DNA of 64,000 bases. Origin: Coriobacteriaceae bacterium (GTDB lineage: Bacteria; Actinomycetota; Coriobacteriia; Coriobacteriales; QAMH01). This document shows, one piece after another, positions 17,179 to 26,673 of the stretch; the first letter of the stretch is position 1; each line of letters opens with the position of its first letter. A model generated the notes under the pieces. It did not search any database. It saw nothing but the letters and a program-made list of their open reading frames with translations, and was not told the origin of the DNA. The position numbers and the translations under genes are program-made. The DNA lies in contig DAJPGJ010000001.1 of the NCBI GenBank assembly GCA_025992705.1, positions 1,897,501 to 1,961,500 on the forward strand. The letters are read 5' to 3'.

Positions 17179-19338
17179 CTACTCGACCGGCCTGAAGAGA
17201 TGCCCCGTGGTCGTATCGGCGCTCTTCTTGACCTTCGTCCCGTTTATTCCGCTGCGCACGCGATTATGCGCGTGCTCCGCTTCGCCTTCGCCCATGAGCG
17301 TCGCATCGACGGCGAAGCCACGCACGCCAGCACGCAGCAAGTCGCCAATTGCATGCGCGACGTCGAGTGGCACGGCATTGTAAATGTGCCCTCGCCCGCA
17401 TGCGTCCGTCGTAACCGGAAAGCGGTAACCCTTGCGATCCTCCAGAAAACGCGATGCGCCCTGACGGCGCTCGCAAGTGCCACAACGCTCATCGCACGGC
17501 CCTTCGGACATGAGGAAGCAGTGATCGCTCACCATGAGCTCTTGGCGGCCGATGACGACGATCCCGAGAGGAAGCGGCGACTCATCGGCCAGCAGCTTCA
17601 TCTGGTGAAGCGTGAGCTCGGGCGAGAGCCAGACGAAGCTCGCGCCGAGCGCGGCCCAGGTGCGGATGGCCTCGATGTTGGTGGCGTACATACGCGGCCC
17701 GATGGCACAGCCCGGCTCGAACTCCTCGAGCGAACAGGCTATGTTCGTGTCATCGAAACGAATGACCGTCGTGAACGGCGCCATGTCGGAGAGGTCCGTC
17801 ACGCGCGTGATGTCAATGCCACCGGCGGACAATGCCGTCTGCCCGTCTGCATCAAGCAGCGTTTCTTCGAAAGCGGCGAGTGCGGCACTGCGCGTCTTGT
17901 GCAGGGTCGAAAAGCCAATGCCCACGCCCTCGTCCAGATCGACCTGCCAGTCCTCGCACGTGAAAGGCGTGGAGCCGAGCCTGCCCACGTGCTCGATGAC
18001 ATCCTCACGCGTAATCGCCTTGGTGCGTGCCTCCTCAATGACCGGACCTGTCGCTTTCGCTTCGTGGCCCGCCTCGTCACATACGGTAATCTCGAGCGGC
18101 TCGCCCTTCCTCATGGTCACGTCGATGGAAACCGGAATCTTCATCCCCGTCTCGGTACGTTCTTGCGCATCGGCGGCGAGCTTGGCCGAGCGCACGCGAA
18201 ACACGCGATCGCCAACGGAGACCGGCTCGCGCACACCCAGGTACTTCGTCTCGCCCTTGAGGGTGTCGGACGATTCGACGGTATAGGTGACGCGCCCCTT
18301 GGAGGTCCAGAACTCGAGCAGGTCACCCACGGCGATGTCCCTCGTTGCGGCAAGTTTGACCTTGCCAGCGGAATACCCCGTGACGCGCCCGACCGCCACA
18401 CCGCGATTGTTCGGACGCCGGTAACCCATCATGTCGTTACCGCGCTCACCAGTTAGATAGCCCTGCGTGAATCCGCGGTTAAACGCCTCGGCTAGCACAT
18501 CCTCGGCATCATCGGCGACCTCGTACGAAGCCCGGTCCCTCCATGCGCGGTCAATCGCCTCGCGATACGTTGCCGTAACCGTGGAGACGTACTCGGGCGA
18601 TTTCATGCGTCCCTCGATCTTGAGCGACGCGACATCGGCCTCGATGAGCTGATCGACCATCCCGATGCCACAAAGGTCCTTGGGACTCAGCAGGTACTGA
18701 CCTTCCTGCGCGAGCGTCTTGCCGTCTTCATCGACAAGCTTATACGGCAGGCGGCAGGGCTGAGCGCAGAGCCCCCTATTGGCGCTACGTCCGCCAATAA
18801 GCGACGAGAGCAGGCACTGCCCCGACTGGCAAATGCACAGCGCCCCGTGCACGAAAACCTCCAAATCGACGCCAAGCTCGGCAAGACGCGCAATCTGCTC
18901 GATGGAGAGCTCGCGCGCAAGCGTCACGCGCGAGCAGCCAAGACGCGTGGCCAGCTCGATACCACGCTTGCCACGCACGTTGAGCTGCGTGGAGGCGTGA
19001 AGTTCGAGTTCGGGCAGATCGCGGCGCAGCACCGACATGAGACCGACGTCCTGCACGATGGCGGCATCGATTCCCGCCTCGGCTGCAGAGGCGACCATCG
19101 CGAGCGCATCGTCCATCTCGCCCGGAAACACGAGCGTGTTGGCCGTGAGGTAGACGCGTACGTCGCGCAGATGCGCATCGTGGCATGCCGCACGCAGGTC
19201 GTCGATGGCGAAGTTATCGGCATTGCGCCGCGCGTTGAATGATCCGGCTCCCAGGTAGATGGCATCGGCACCAGCGGCAAGCGCCGCCTCGAACGCCGCG
19301 CGATTCCCCGCGGGTGCGAGCAGTTCCGGCTTTCTCAT
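17179..19338 (-). CDS. peptidase U32 family protein (RlhA-like)
   Basis: A 719-residue protein opening with the family signature PELLAPAGNRAAFEAALAAG, then the U32 core with HGALCICQSGQCLLSS, NRGLCAQPCRLPY and SLKIEGRMKSPEYV. The U32 cysteines that hold an iron-sulfur cluster in RlhA are visible. The C-terminal half adds an extended domain with OB-like strands and a second cysteine group (GPCDERCGTCERR). Relatives include RlhA (23S rRNA C2501 hydroxylation) and collagenase-like proteins; the true substrate here is not settled. It follows argH by only 3 bp. Confidence 0.88.
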   Translation of the reverse strand: MRKPELLAPAGNRAAFEAALAAGADAIYLGAGSFNARRNADNFAIDDLRAACHDAHLRDVRVYLTANTLVFPGEMDDALAMVASAAEAGIDAAIVQDVGLMSVLRRDLPELELHASTQLNVRGKRGIELATRLGCSRVTLARELSIEQIARLAELGVDLEVFVHGALCICQSGQCLLSSLIGGRSANRGLCAQPCRLPYKLVDEDGKTLAQEGQYLLSPKDLCGIGMVDQLIEADVASLKIEGRMKSPEYVSTVTATYREAIDRAWRDRASYEVADDAEDVLAEAFNRGFTQGYLTGERGNDMMGYRRPNNRGVAVGRVTGYSAGKVKLAATRDIAVGDLLEFWTSKGRVTYTVESSDTLKGETKYLGVREPVSVGDRVFRVRSAKLAADAQERTETGMKIPVSIDVTMRKGEPLEITVCDEAGHEAKATGPVIEEARTKAITREDVIEHVGRLGSTPFTCEDWQVDLDEGVGIGFSTLHKTRSAALAAFEETLLDADGQTALSAGGIDITRVTDLSDMAPFTTVIRFDDTNIACSLEEFEPGCAIGPRMYATNIEAIRTWAALGASFVWLSPELTLHQMKLLADESPLPLGIVVIGRQELMVSDHCFLMSEGPCDERCGTCERRQGASRFLEDRKGYRFPVTTDACGRGHIYNAVPLDVAHAIGDLLRAGVRGFAVDATLMGEGEAEHAHNRVRSGINGTKVKKSADTTTGHLFRPVE

Positions 19339-19341
19339 CGC

Positions 19342-20778
19342 CTAGTCCACCATGGCATTGGTATCGGCCGCAAGGCTCTCACGTGCATGCTCGAGCTGGA
19401 CCTTGACCGCATCATGACCTGTTGCACCATAGGTCGTACGACGTTCGACGACCTTGTCGATGTCAACAGCCTCGAGCGCATCGGCAGCGAAGTGCTCGTC
19501 GACTTCGGCAAGATCGTCGGCACTCAGGTCCTGCAAGGTTTTTCCCCGTTTCTCGCATTCGAGCACGAGCCTGCCCACGATGGCATGCGCCTCGCGGAAG
19601 GGCACGCCCGTCCCAACGAGGTAATCGGCCAGATCGGTCGCCGCCATGAAGCCGCCGAGCGCTCCGGTGCGCATGGCGTCCTCGTTGACCTGCATGGTAC
19701 GAATCATGCCCGTCATCACGACGAGGGAGTTACCGAGCGTATCGACCGCGTCGAACACGCCTTCCTTGTCCTCCTGCATGTCCTTGTTATAGGCAAGCGG
19801 AAGGCCCTTCATGGTCGTGAGCAGCGCCATGAGGTCACCGTACACACGACCGGTCTTGCCGCGAATGAGCTCGGCGAAGTCAGGGTTCTTCTTCTGGGGC
19901 ATGATTGACGAGCCCGTCGAGTAGGCATCGGACAGGCGGATGAAGCCGAACTCGTTGCTCGACCAGTAGATAAGCTCCTCGCACAAACGCGAGAGGTGCA
20001 TCATGGCCACCGCGCAGGCATAGGAGAGGTCGAGGAGGAAATCACGGTCGCTCACGGCGTCCATGCTGTTTTCCGCCACGCTGGCAAAGCCGAGCTCGCC
20101 TGCCACGAAATGGCGGTCGAGCGGATAGGTCGTGCCCGCGAGAGCGGCGCTACCCAAGGGCAGCACATCGGCAGCCGCGTAGGCCGCCTGCAGGCGCTCG
20201 AAATCGCGCGTGAACATCCAGTAGTACGCGAGCATATGATGCGAGAAGAGCACGGGCTGCGCTTTCTGCATATGCGTGTAGCCTGGCATGACGACGCCGA
20301 ACTTGTCCTCGGCAAGCTCGAGGAGCGCACCACGCAGGTCGAGCATCTGGTGCGCAAGACCCGCGGCGAGTTTCTTGGCATGATGGCGTGCATCGGTCGC
20401 GACCTGGTCATTGCGGCTCCGGCCCGTATGCAGGCGTCCGCCTGCCGCACCGATGGCCTCGGTCAGGTTGCGCTCGATGGACATGTGAATGTCCTCGTCA
20501 TCGATATCGAACTCGAAATCGCCTTCGTCAATCTGGGCTGCAATGGCATCGAGCCCCGCGCGAATGCTTGCGGCGTCCTCGTCCGAGATAACGCCCTGGC
20601 GAGCGAGCATGAGCGCATGCGCCTTCGACCCCTCGATATCGGACTCCCACATGCGCTTGTCGACGGGCAAAGACGCACCGAAGGCCTGCGTAAACTCCGT
20701 AGGGGAATCTTCGAAGCGACCTCCCCAGAGCGCCTCGCTCGCGTGCATGCCGTCTGGGGAAGATGTTGTGTTCTGCAT
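19342..20778 (-). CDS. argH: argininosuccinate lyase
   Basis: ArgH splits argininosuccinate to arginine and fumarate, the last step of arginine synthesis. The 478-residue protein begins LWGGRFEDSPTEF, has GRSRNDQVATD in the N-terminal third and the fumarase/lyase signature GSSIMPQKKNPD. The start at 20778 is supported by GGAG 6 nt upstream. Unlike the other arginine genes, which lie in one operon at 22814-29961, argH heads a separate unit with the U32 gene and tyrS, divergent from putP. Confidence 0.96.
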   Translation of the reverse strand: MQNTTSSPDGMHASEALWGGRFEDSPTEFTQAFGASLPVDKRMWESDIEGSKAHALMLARQGVISDEDAASIRAGLDAIAAQIDEGDFEFDIDDEDIHMSIERNLTEAIGAAGGRLHTGRSRNDQVATDARHHAKKLAAGLAHQMLDLRGALLELAEDKFGVVMPGYTHMQKAQPVLFSHHMLAYYWMFTRDFERLQAAYAAADVLPLGSAALAGTTYPLDRHFVAGELGFASVAENSMDAVSDRDFLLDLSYACAVAMMHLSRLCEELIYWSSNEFGFIRLSDAYSTGSSIMPQKKNPDFAELIRGKTGRVYGDLMALLTTMKGLPLAYNKDMQEDKEGVFDAVDTLGNSLVVMTGMIRTMQVNEDAMRTGALGGFMAATDLADYLVGTGVPFREAHAIVGRLVLECEKRGKTLQDLSADDLAEVDEHFAADALEAVDIDKVVERRTTYGATGHDAVKVQLEHARESLAADTNAMVD

Positions 20779-20890
20779 GGTGTACTCCAAGTTGGTTTGT
20801 CGCGACCAAACTGACAATATAGCAAAGATGCGCCGCCGTTCTTGCGACGGGCGCAAACATCCCGTCTACCTAGCGCTCTGCAGAAAGTTC

Positions 20891-20919
20891 CTTTCACTTT
20901 ACCGTACTAAAGTTATAAT
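20891..20919 (+). promoter_or_regulatory. putP promoter
   Basis: A perfect TATAAT (20914-20919) lies 35 bp before the putP ATG. The -35 at 17-bp spacing, CTTTCA (20891-20896), is weak. Confidence 0.5.
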
Positions 20920-20954
20920 AGTGCGCCACTAGGCTTTATGGACGAGAGGTTTTC

Positions 20955-22691
20955 ATGAATACAGGAGATTACGCAGTCATCATCGCCATCTTGATCTACT
21001 TCATGGTGGTGCTCATCATCGGCTTTTCCTACGCGAGGCGTGCCAACAAGTCCTCGTCGGAGTACTTCCTGGGCGGCCGCAAGGTCGGTCCCTGGTTCAC
21101 GGCCCTTTCAGCCGAAGCATCGGACATGTCGGGCTACCTGCTCATGGGCCTACCCGGCCTCGCCTACTTCACCGGTGCCGCCGACGCGGGTTGGACGTGC
21201 ATCGGCCTGGCACTCGGTACCTACTTCAACTGGTTGCTCGTCGCCAAGCGCTTGCGCCGCTATTCCGAAAAGGCCAACGACTCTATCACGTTGCCCGGTT
21301 TCTATTCCAATCGCTTTCACGATGACAAGAACGTCGTGAGCACGGTTGCCGCCGTCATCATCCTCATCTTCTTCTGCGTCTACACGGGCAGCTGCTTCGT
21401 CACTTGCGGCAAGCTCTTCAACACGCTCTTTGGCATGGACTATACGGTCATGATGATCTTCGGCGCCATCATCGTATTCCTCTACACGATGGTGGGCGGT
21501 TATCTCTCGGTCGTCGCGACCGACTTCGTGCAGGGCTGCCTCATGTTCTTTGCCCTGGCGGTCGTCGTCATCGGCTCCATCACCATGGCAGGTGGCATCG
21601 AGAACACCGCAGCGTTCCTCTCCGACATCCCCGGCTACCTCTCGATGGTGCAAACGGCTACGCCCGAGGTCGATGCCGACGGTGTCCAGTATCTGCTTGG
21701 TGGTGCTCCCGTCTTTGGCATTCCCGCCGAATACGGTCTGCTCACCATCATCTCGACCCTGAGCTGGGGCCTCGGTTATTTCGGCATGCCGCAGGTACTC
21801 GTGCGCTTCATGGGCATTCGCAATGACAGCGAGATCAAGACCTCGCGTCGCATCGCCATCGTCTGGGTCGTCATCTCCATGTTCTGCGCCATCATGATCG
21901 GCATCATCGGTCGTTATCTCTTCCCCGCCCAGTACCTCACCCAATCCGGCGCGGAGAGCATCTTCATCTTCCTGTCGCAAGTCATGCTCCCCGGTTTTCT
22001 CTGCGGCCTTGTCGTCTCGGGCATTCTTGCCGCCTCGATGTCGAGCGCCTCGTCGTACCTGCTCATCACGGGTTCTTCGGTTGCCGAGAACATCTTCCGC
22101 GGCGTCTTCAAGAAGAATGCCACCGACAACCAAGTGCTCATCGTGAGCCGCATCACGCTGGCCTGCGTCCTGCTCTTCGGCATCGCCGTTGCCTGGAGCG
22201 AAGACTCGATCATCTTCAACGTCGTCTCGTACGCCTGGGCCGGTCTGGGTGCCTCGTTTGGCCCGCTCACGCTCTTCAGCCTGTACTGGAAGCGCACGAC
22301 CAAGTCAGGTGCCATCGCAGGCATGCTGACGGGTGCCGTCTCCGTCATCGTATGGCATAACCTCGTCAAGCCACTCGGCGGCGTCTTCGGCATCTACGAG
22401 TTGCTTCCCGCCTTCATCCTGAGCTGCCTGGCGATCGTCATCGTCTCGCTGCTGAGCAAGGAGCCTTCGAAGGCCATCCAGTACGAGTTCGATCACTACA
22501 TGGACGAGGAGCTCGTTGACCGTCACCTCGACGCCGTGCTCGAAGGCGGCATCCCGCTCAAGGGCGTCAACATGCCCGTCGACACGCCCATCCTGCCCAA
22601 AGAGGCCGAGGAAGTCGACGAGAAGGAGCCTGTCGTGTTCCCCGATGGCGAGGTCGTCGTCTCCGAGGAGAATCCCAAGGACGACCGCTAG
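20955..22691 (+). CDS. putP: sodium/proline symporter
   Basis: A 578-residue member of the sodium:solute symporter family with about 13 membrane helices. The SSSEYFLGGRKVGPW, SAEASDMSGYLLMGLPG and FMGIRNDSEIKTSRRIA segments match PutP, which imports proline with sodium. The last 60 residues form an acidic cytoplasmic tail with several Pro and Glu, longer than in E. coli PutP (502 residues). It stands alone between the argH unit and the arg operon, pointing towards argG, with a terminator between them. Confidence 0.93.
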   Translation: MNTGDYAVIIAILIYFMVVLIIGFSYARRANKSSSEYFLGGRKVGPWFTALSAEASDMSGYLLMGLPGLAYFTGAADAGWTCIGLALGTYFNWLLVAKRLRRYSEKANDSITLPGFYSNRFHDDKNVVSTVAAVIILIFFCVYTGSCFVTCGKLFNTLFGMDYTVMMIFGAIIVFLYTMVGGYLSVVATDFVQGCLMFFALAVVVIGSITMAGGIENTAAFLSDIPGYLSMVQTATPEVDADGVQYLLGGAPVFGIPAEYGLLTIISTLSWGLGYFGMPQVLVRFMGIRNDSEIKTSRRIAIVWVVISMFCAIMIGIIGRYLFPAQYLTQSGAESIFIFLSQVMLPGFLCGLVVSGILAASMSSASSYLLITGSSVAENIFRGVFKKNATDNQVLIVSRITLACVLLFGIAVAWSEDSIIFNVVSYAWAGLGASFGPLTLFSLYWKRTTKSGAIAGMLTGAVSVIVWHNLVKPLGGVFGIYELLPAFILSCLAIVIVSLLSKEPSKAIQYEFDHYMDEELVDRHLDAVLEGGIPLKGVNMPVDTPILPKEAEEVDEKEPVVFPDGEVVVSEENPKDDR

Positions 22692-22706
22692 GGTTATCTC
22701 GTAAAC

Positions 22707-22733
22707 GTGTCAGGGGATCAGACCCCTCGACAC
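22707..22733. repeat. small palindromic intergenic repeat
   Basis: GTGTCAGGGG...CCCCTcGACAC forms a 10-bp stem with one bulged base. It lies between the putP stop and the terminator and looks like a REP-type intergenic element. I see no second copy of this exact sequence in the window. Confidence 0.55.
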
Positions 22734-22751
22734 AGGTATATCCGCAAAGAG

Positions 22752-22783
22752 AACGGGCCGCGCAATGCACGGCCCGTTTTCTT
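22752..22783. terminator. bidirectional terminator between putP and argG
   Basis: AACGGGCCG...CGGCCCGTT is a 9-bp stem followed by TTTTCTTT on the plus strand. On the minus strand the same stem is followed by CTCTTT, so it can end both convergent transcripts. Confidence 0.85.
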
Positions 22784-22813
22784 TGATGCCAGGAAGGCGA
22801 TGATGCGTGTCTT

Positions 22814-24043
22814 CTAGACGACGCCGGGGCAGCCCTCGTCCTGACGGTGCTTCGCCCACACGCGCGTCGACAAGCCGAAGAGGTCGATGAAACCCTCGGC
22901 GCTATCACGGTTGAAGGTGTCGGCGGAGTCATACGTTGCCAGGCCATAATCGTAGAGCGAGTACTTGCTGCGACGTCCGACCGTCACGCAGCTACCCTTG
23001 AGGAAACGCAGGCGCACGTCGCCCGTGACGAGCTGCTGGGTGGTCGAGCAGAAGCCATCCAGGGCCTCCTTGAGGGGCGAGAACCACAGACCGTCGTAGA
23101 CGAGCTCTGCCCACTTCTGCTCCACGATGGGCTTGAAGTGCAGAAGCTCGCGTTCCAGGCACAGGTCCTCGAGGGCCTTGTGCGCCTGGATGATGGATAG
23201 CGCACCAGGCACCTCATAGCACTCGCGGCTCTTCACGCCCACGAGACGGTTCTCGATCATGTCGACGCGGCCGAAGCCGTTGCGGCCCGCAATCTCGTTC
23301 ATCTTGAGGATGATGTCGTGGAAGCTCATCTTCTCGCCATCCAGCGCGCAGGGCACGCCCGCGTCGAAGCTGATGACGACGTACTCGCCCTCTGCCGGGG
23401 CTTCGTAGCTCGAGGTGGTCATCGTGTAGATGTCCTCGAGCGGCTCGCTCCATGGATCCTCGAGCTCGCCGCACTCGATGGCGCGGCCCCAGAGGTTGTC
23501 GTCGATGGAATAGGGCGATGCCTTCGTCGTGGGGACGGGGATGCCGTGATTCTTCGCGTACTCCATCTCGTCGTTGCGCGTATGCAGATCCCACTCGCGC
23601 ACGGGGGCAAGCACCTTGATTTCGGGGTCGAGGCTCTGGATGGCGACCTCGAAGCGAACCTGGTCATTGCCCTTGCCGGTGCAGCCGTGGGCGATGTACT
23701 TCGCGCCGTACTTATGCGCAATCTCAACGAGATTCTTGGAGATGACGGGGCGCGACAATGCGCTCACCATCGGGTACTTGTTCTCGTACATGCAGTTGGC
23801 GGCCAATGCCTTGGTCAAGAAGTCATTGACGAATTCCTCGCGCATGTCGATGGCCAGCGCCTCGATGGCGCCGACCTGCAGGGCCTTCTTCTTGACGAAC
23901 TCGAGGTCCTGGCGCTCCTGCCCGACATCACCCGTCACCGCGATGACGTCGAGACCCTTTTCCTCCATGAGCCACTTGATGCAGACGGATGTATCGAGAC
24001 CACCCGAGTATGCAAGTACGACCTTGTCCTTTTCCATTTCCAT
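22814..24043 (-). CDS. argG: argininosuccinate synthase
   Basis: ArgG joins citrulline and aspartate using ATP. The 409-residue protein starts with the PP-loop KVVLAYSGGLDTSVCIKW and keeps the family motifs GCTGKGNDQVRFE and SPYSIDDNLWGRAIECG. AAGGAAGG precedes the start; ATG two codons later is an alternative. It is the last gene of the arg operon, 27 bp after argR. Confidence 0.97.
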   Translation of the reverse strand: MEMEKDKVVLAYSGGLDTSVCIKWLMEEKGLDVIAVTGDVGQERQDLEFVKKKALQVGAIEALAIDMREEFVNDFLTKALAANCMYENKYPMVSALSRPVISKNLVEIAHKYGAKYIAHGCTGKGNDQVRFEVAIQSLDPEIKVLAPVREWDLHTRNDEMEYAKNHGIPVPTTKASPYSIDDNLWGRAIECGELEDPWSEPLEDIYTMTTSSYEAPAEGEYVVISFDAGVPCALDGEKMSFHDIILKMNEIAGRNGFGRVDMIENRLVGVKSRECYEVPGALSIIQAHKALEDLCLERELLHFKPIVEQKWAELVYDGLWFSPLKEALDGFCSTTQQLVTGDVRLRFLKGSCVTVGRRSKYSLYDYGLATYDSADTFNRDSAEGFIDLFGLSTRVWAKHRQDEGCPGVV

Positions 24044-24070
24044 TCTTCCTTCCTTTCGAGTCAGCCGAGT

Positions 24071-24505
24071 TTACTTCTTCTCGAGCAGCTGGTTCACGTC
24101 AATTTGAAATCTCTCGCCCTGCGCGTCGTCAGCGCAAATGACGAGTATCGTATCGTCACCCGCGATGCTACCGAGCACGCCCTGCGTTTGCGAGGCGTCG
24201 AGCGCCGCCGCCACACTCGAAGCCGTGCCGGGATCGCAGAGAAGCAGCACCTGGTTTTGCGCCCGGCGCGTCTCGCGTACGGCACTTGCCGCAATCGAGC
24301 GGAGGCGGTAATCCTCCGGCAGCATGTAGACGCCCCTAACATCCTTCTCGAGACCGAGGTCCGTGATGTCGCGCGAAATGGTCGCCTGCGTGACATCGAA
24401 GCCGCGGTCGCGCAGCTGCGCGACAAGATCGGATTGTGTGCGAATGTGATTGTGCCGGACAAGGTCACGAATCGCATCCTGGCGCTCTTTGCGCGCACCC
24501 GCCAT
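24071..24505 (-). CDS. argR: arginine repressor
   Basis: A 144-residue ArgR/AhrC protein. The N-terminal winged helix (KERQDAIRDLVRHNHIRTQSDL, then VTQATISRDITDLG) binds ARG boxes. The C-terminal half holds the arginine-binding hexamer domain, with IAGDDTILVICAD containing the conserved GDD. Lying inside the operon that it presumably represses, it gives simple autoregulation. Its start is 1 bp from the argF stop. Confidence 0.96.
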   Translation of the reverse strand: MAGARKERQDAIRDLVRHNHIRTQSDLVAQLRDRGFDVTQATISRDITDLGLEKDVRGVYMLPEDYRLRSIAASAVRETRRAQNQVLLLCDPGTASSVAAALDASQTQGVLGSIAGDDTILVICADDAQGERFQIDVNQLLEKK

Positions 24506-24506
24506 G

Positions 24507-25451
24507 CTACTGCGCCCCCATCACGAGCGAGAGCAGTGCCTTCTGGGCATGCAGGCGATTTTCCGCCTCGTCGAAAATCACCGAGTACGGAGCATCCATT
24601 ACCTCGTCAGTGACTTCCTCGCCACGATGGGCAGGTAGGCAATGCATGAAAAGGGCATCATCGGCGGCTAAAGCCATGAGCTCGGCGTTGACCTGGAAGC
24701 CTTCGAACTCGGCAACGCGCTGGTCATGCTCGTCCTCGTCGCCCATGGAAGTCCAGGTATCGGTGATGACCACGTCAGCACCGGCAACCGCCTCGCGCGG
24801 ATCGTTGAAAAGCTCGATCGAGGCACCGGTCATGGAAGCGACTTTCTCGCACTCGGCGATGACGACGGGATCGGGCGTGTGAATCGCGGGAAATCCCAGC
24901 TTCACGTTCATGCCCGCCAAAACGCCCATCTCAAGGTAGGTATGGGCCATGTTGTTGCCATCGCCCACATAGGCGATGGTGAGGCCCGCGAGCTTGCCCT
25001 TGTGCTCTCGAATCGTCAGAGCGTCTGCCAGGCCCTGGCAGGGATGAAAGTCATCGGAGAGCGCGTTGATGACGGGAATGCTTGCCCATTGGGCGACCTC
25101 GACGACTTTACTCTGCTCGTAGGTGCGCAATACGATGGCATCGACAAAGCGCTCGAGCACGAGCGTCGTGTCCTGCACGGTCTCGCCACGACTGAACGCC
25201 GAGTGGTCATCGCTCATGACGAGCGGGTGCGCCCCCAGACGATAGGTGCCAATCTCGAAGCTCGAGCGCGTACGCAGACTTGGCTTCTCCATGATGATGG
25301 CAACGGCCTTGCCCGTGCAGGGGGCATCGTGCACGCCGTTCTTCCAGTCGGCCTTTTGCCGTGCGGCCGTATCGAGCACGAGTGTGAACTCCTCGGGCGT
25401 CAAATCGAGCAGACGCAGGCAATCGCGTCCGGCAAGCGTGTTCTGGCTCAT
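24507..25451 (-). CDS. argF: ornithine carbamoyltransferase
   Basis: A 314-residue enzyme making citrulline from ornithine and carbamoyl phosphate. The carbamoyl-phosphate motif reads SLRTRSSFE in place of the usual STRTR, and the ornithine-side motif HCLPAHRG is intact. DDFHPCQGLADALT also matches the family. The SLRTR variant is seen in some family members. It overlaps argD by 4 bp (ATGA), so the two are translationally coupled. Confidence 0.96.
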   Translation of the reverse strand: MSQNTLAGRDCLRLLDLTPEEFTLVLDTAARQKADWKNGVHDAPCTGKAVAIIMEKPSLRTRSSFEIGTYRLGAHPLVMSDDHSAFSRGETVQDTTLVLERFVDAIVLRTYEQSKVVEVAQWASIPVINALSDDFHPCQGLADALTIREHKGKLAGLTIAYVGDGNNMAHTYLEMGVLAGMNVKLGFPAIHTPDPVVIAECEKVASMTGASIELFNDPREAVAGADVVITDTWTSMGDEDEHDQRVAEFEGFQVNAELMALAADDALFMHCLPAHRGEEVTDEVMDAPYSVIFDEAENRLHAQKALLSLVMGAQ

Positions 25452-26668
25452 TGTGCAACCTCCTCGTATATGGTCGGGAACGCTTCGGCGAGCGCATCGA
25501 TGTCATCCTTCTCGATGATGAGCGGTGGCAGGAAGCGAATGATGTCAGCCGCCGGAGCGTTGAGCACGAAGCCATGCCGCAGCGCGTTGAGCACCACCTG
25601 ATTGGCGACGGGCTTATCCAAGCTGATGCCACACATGAGGCCTTTGCCACGTACGTCCATCACGAAGGGCAGCTCGGCCAGTTTCTCACGCAGATAGGCG
25701 CCCATCTCGTTCACATGGTCGAGGAAGCCCTCCTCGCACATGATCTTGGTGGTCGCATCTGCTGCCGCGCAGGCGAGCGGGCCGCCACCGAAAGTCGTCC
25801 CGTGCATGCCCGGCTGCATGAGTGCGGCAAGATCGGTCTTGGCGGCAAACGCGCCCATGGGGATGCCATCGGCGATGCCTTTTGCCATCGTCACGATATC
25901 GGGCTCGATGCCGTAGGACTGGAAGGCGAAGTACGAGCCCGTACGACAAAAGCCCGTTTGCACCTCATCGACGATGAGGAGCATGCCGCGCTCGGAGGTC
26001 ATCTCGCGAGCCGCCTTGAGGTATTCGAGCGAGCACGGCCAGACGCCGGATTCACCCTGGATGCACTCGATCATGAGCGCACAGGGACGCGTGCCATCGA
26101 TCTCGCCGTCGAGCGCAGCCACAAGCGCGTCGATGTCGTTGAGCGGCGTACGTCCAAAGCCCGCCGGAAGCGGTGCGAAGGGATCCTGCTTGTTGTCTTG
26201 CGCAGTTGCCGCGAGCGTGGCAAGCGTTCTACCGTGAAAGGACTTCTCGGCCGAGATGATGCCGTAGGCGCCCCCGAGGTTCTTGGCGCCCCACAGGCGC
26301 GCAAGCTTGATGGCGCCCTCGTTTGCCTCGGCGCCGGAGTTGGCGAAGAAGCTCTGCCAGACCGCCTCCGTACCATGCGCGAGCATGTCCGAGATGCGTT
26401 CGGCGAGCTCGCCGCGATGCTCGACGTAGAAGTAGTTGCTCACGTGGACGAGCTTGTTTGCCTGCTCGGTGATTGCCTCGGTGACGCGCGAATTGCAGTG
26501 CCCGACGCTCACGACGCCAATACCCGAGAGGAAGTCACGGTATTCATTTCCCTCGTCATCGATGAGCCACTGCCCCGCACCCGAGACGAACTCGACCGGC
26601 TTGCGGGCGAAGGTGTGCATGACGTAGGTGTCATCGAGCTGCTGTGCCTTGTCGAATTGCTTTCCCAT
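25448..26668 (-). CDS. argD: acetylornithine aminotransferase
   Basis: A 406-residue class III PLP aminotransferase converting N-acetylglutamate semialdehyde to N-acetylornithine. The cofactor region LLIVDEVQTGFCRTG and the PLP lysine in VTMAKGIADGIPMGAF are clear, as are GAEANEGAIKLAR and the Arg-binding FHGRTLATL. The start codon lies 5 bp after argB. Confidence 0.95.
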   Translation of the reverse strand: MGKQFDKAQQLDDTYVMHTFARKPVEFVSGAGQWLIDDEGNEYRDFLSGIGVVSVGHCNSRVTEAITEQANKLVHVSNYFYVEHRGELAERISDMLAHGTEAVWQSFFANSGAEANEGAIKLARLWGAKNLGGAYGIISAEKSFHGRTLATLAATAQDNKQDPFAPLPAGFGRTPLNDIDALVAALDGEIDGTRPCALMIECIQGESGVWPCSLEYLKAAREMTSERGMLLIVDEVQTGFCRTGSYFAFQSYGIEPDIVTMAKGIADGIPMGAFAAKTDLAALMQPGMHGTTFGGGPLACAAADATTKIMCEEGFLDHVNEMGAYLREKLAELPFVMDVRGKGLMCGISLDKPVANQVVLNALRHGFVLNAPAADIIRFLPPLIIEKDDIDALAEAFPTIYEEVAQ

Positions 26669-26673
26669 GTCGA

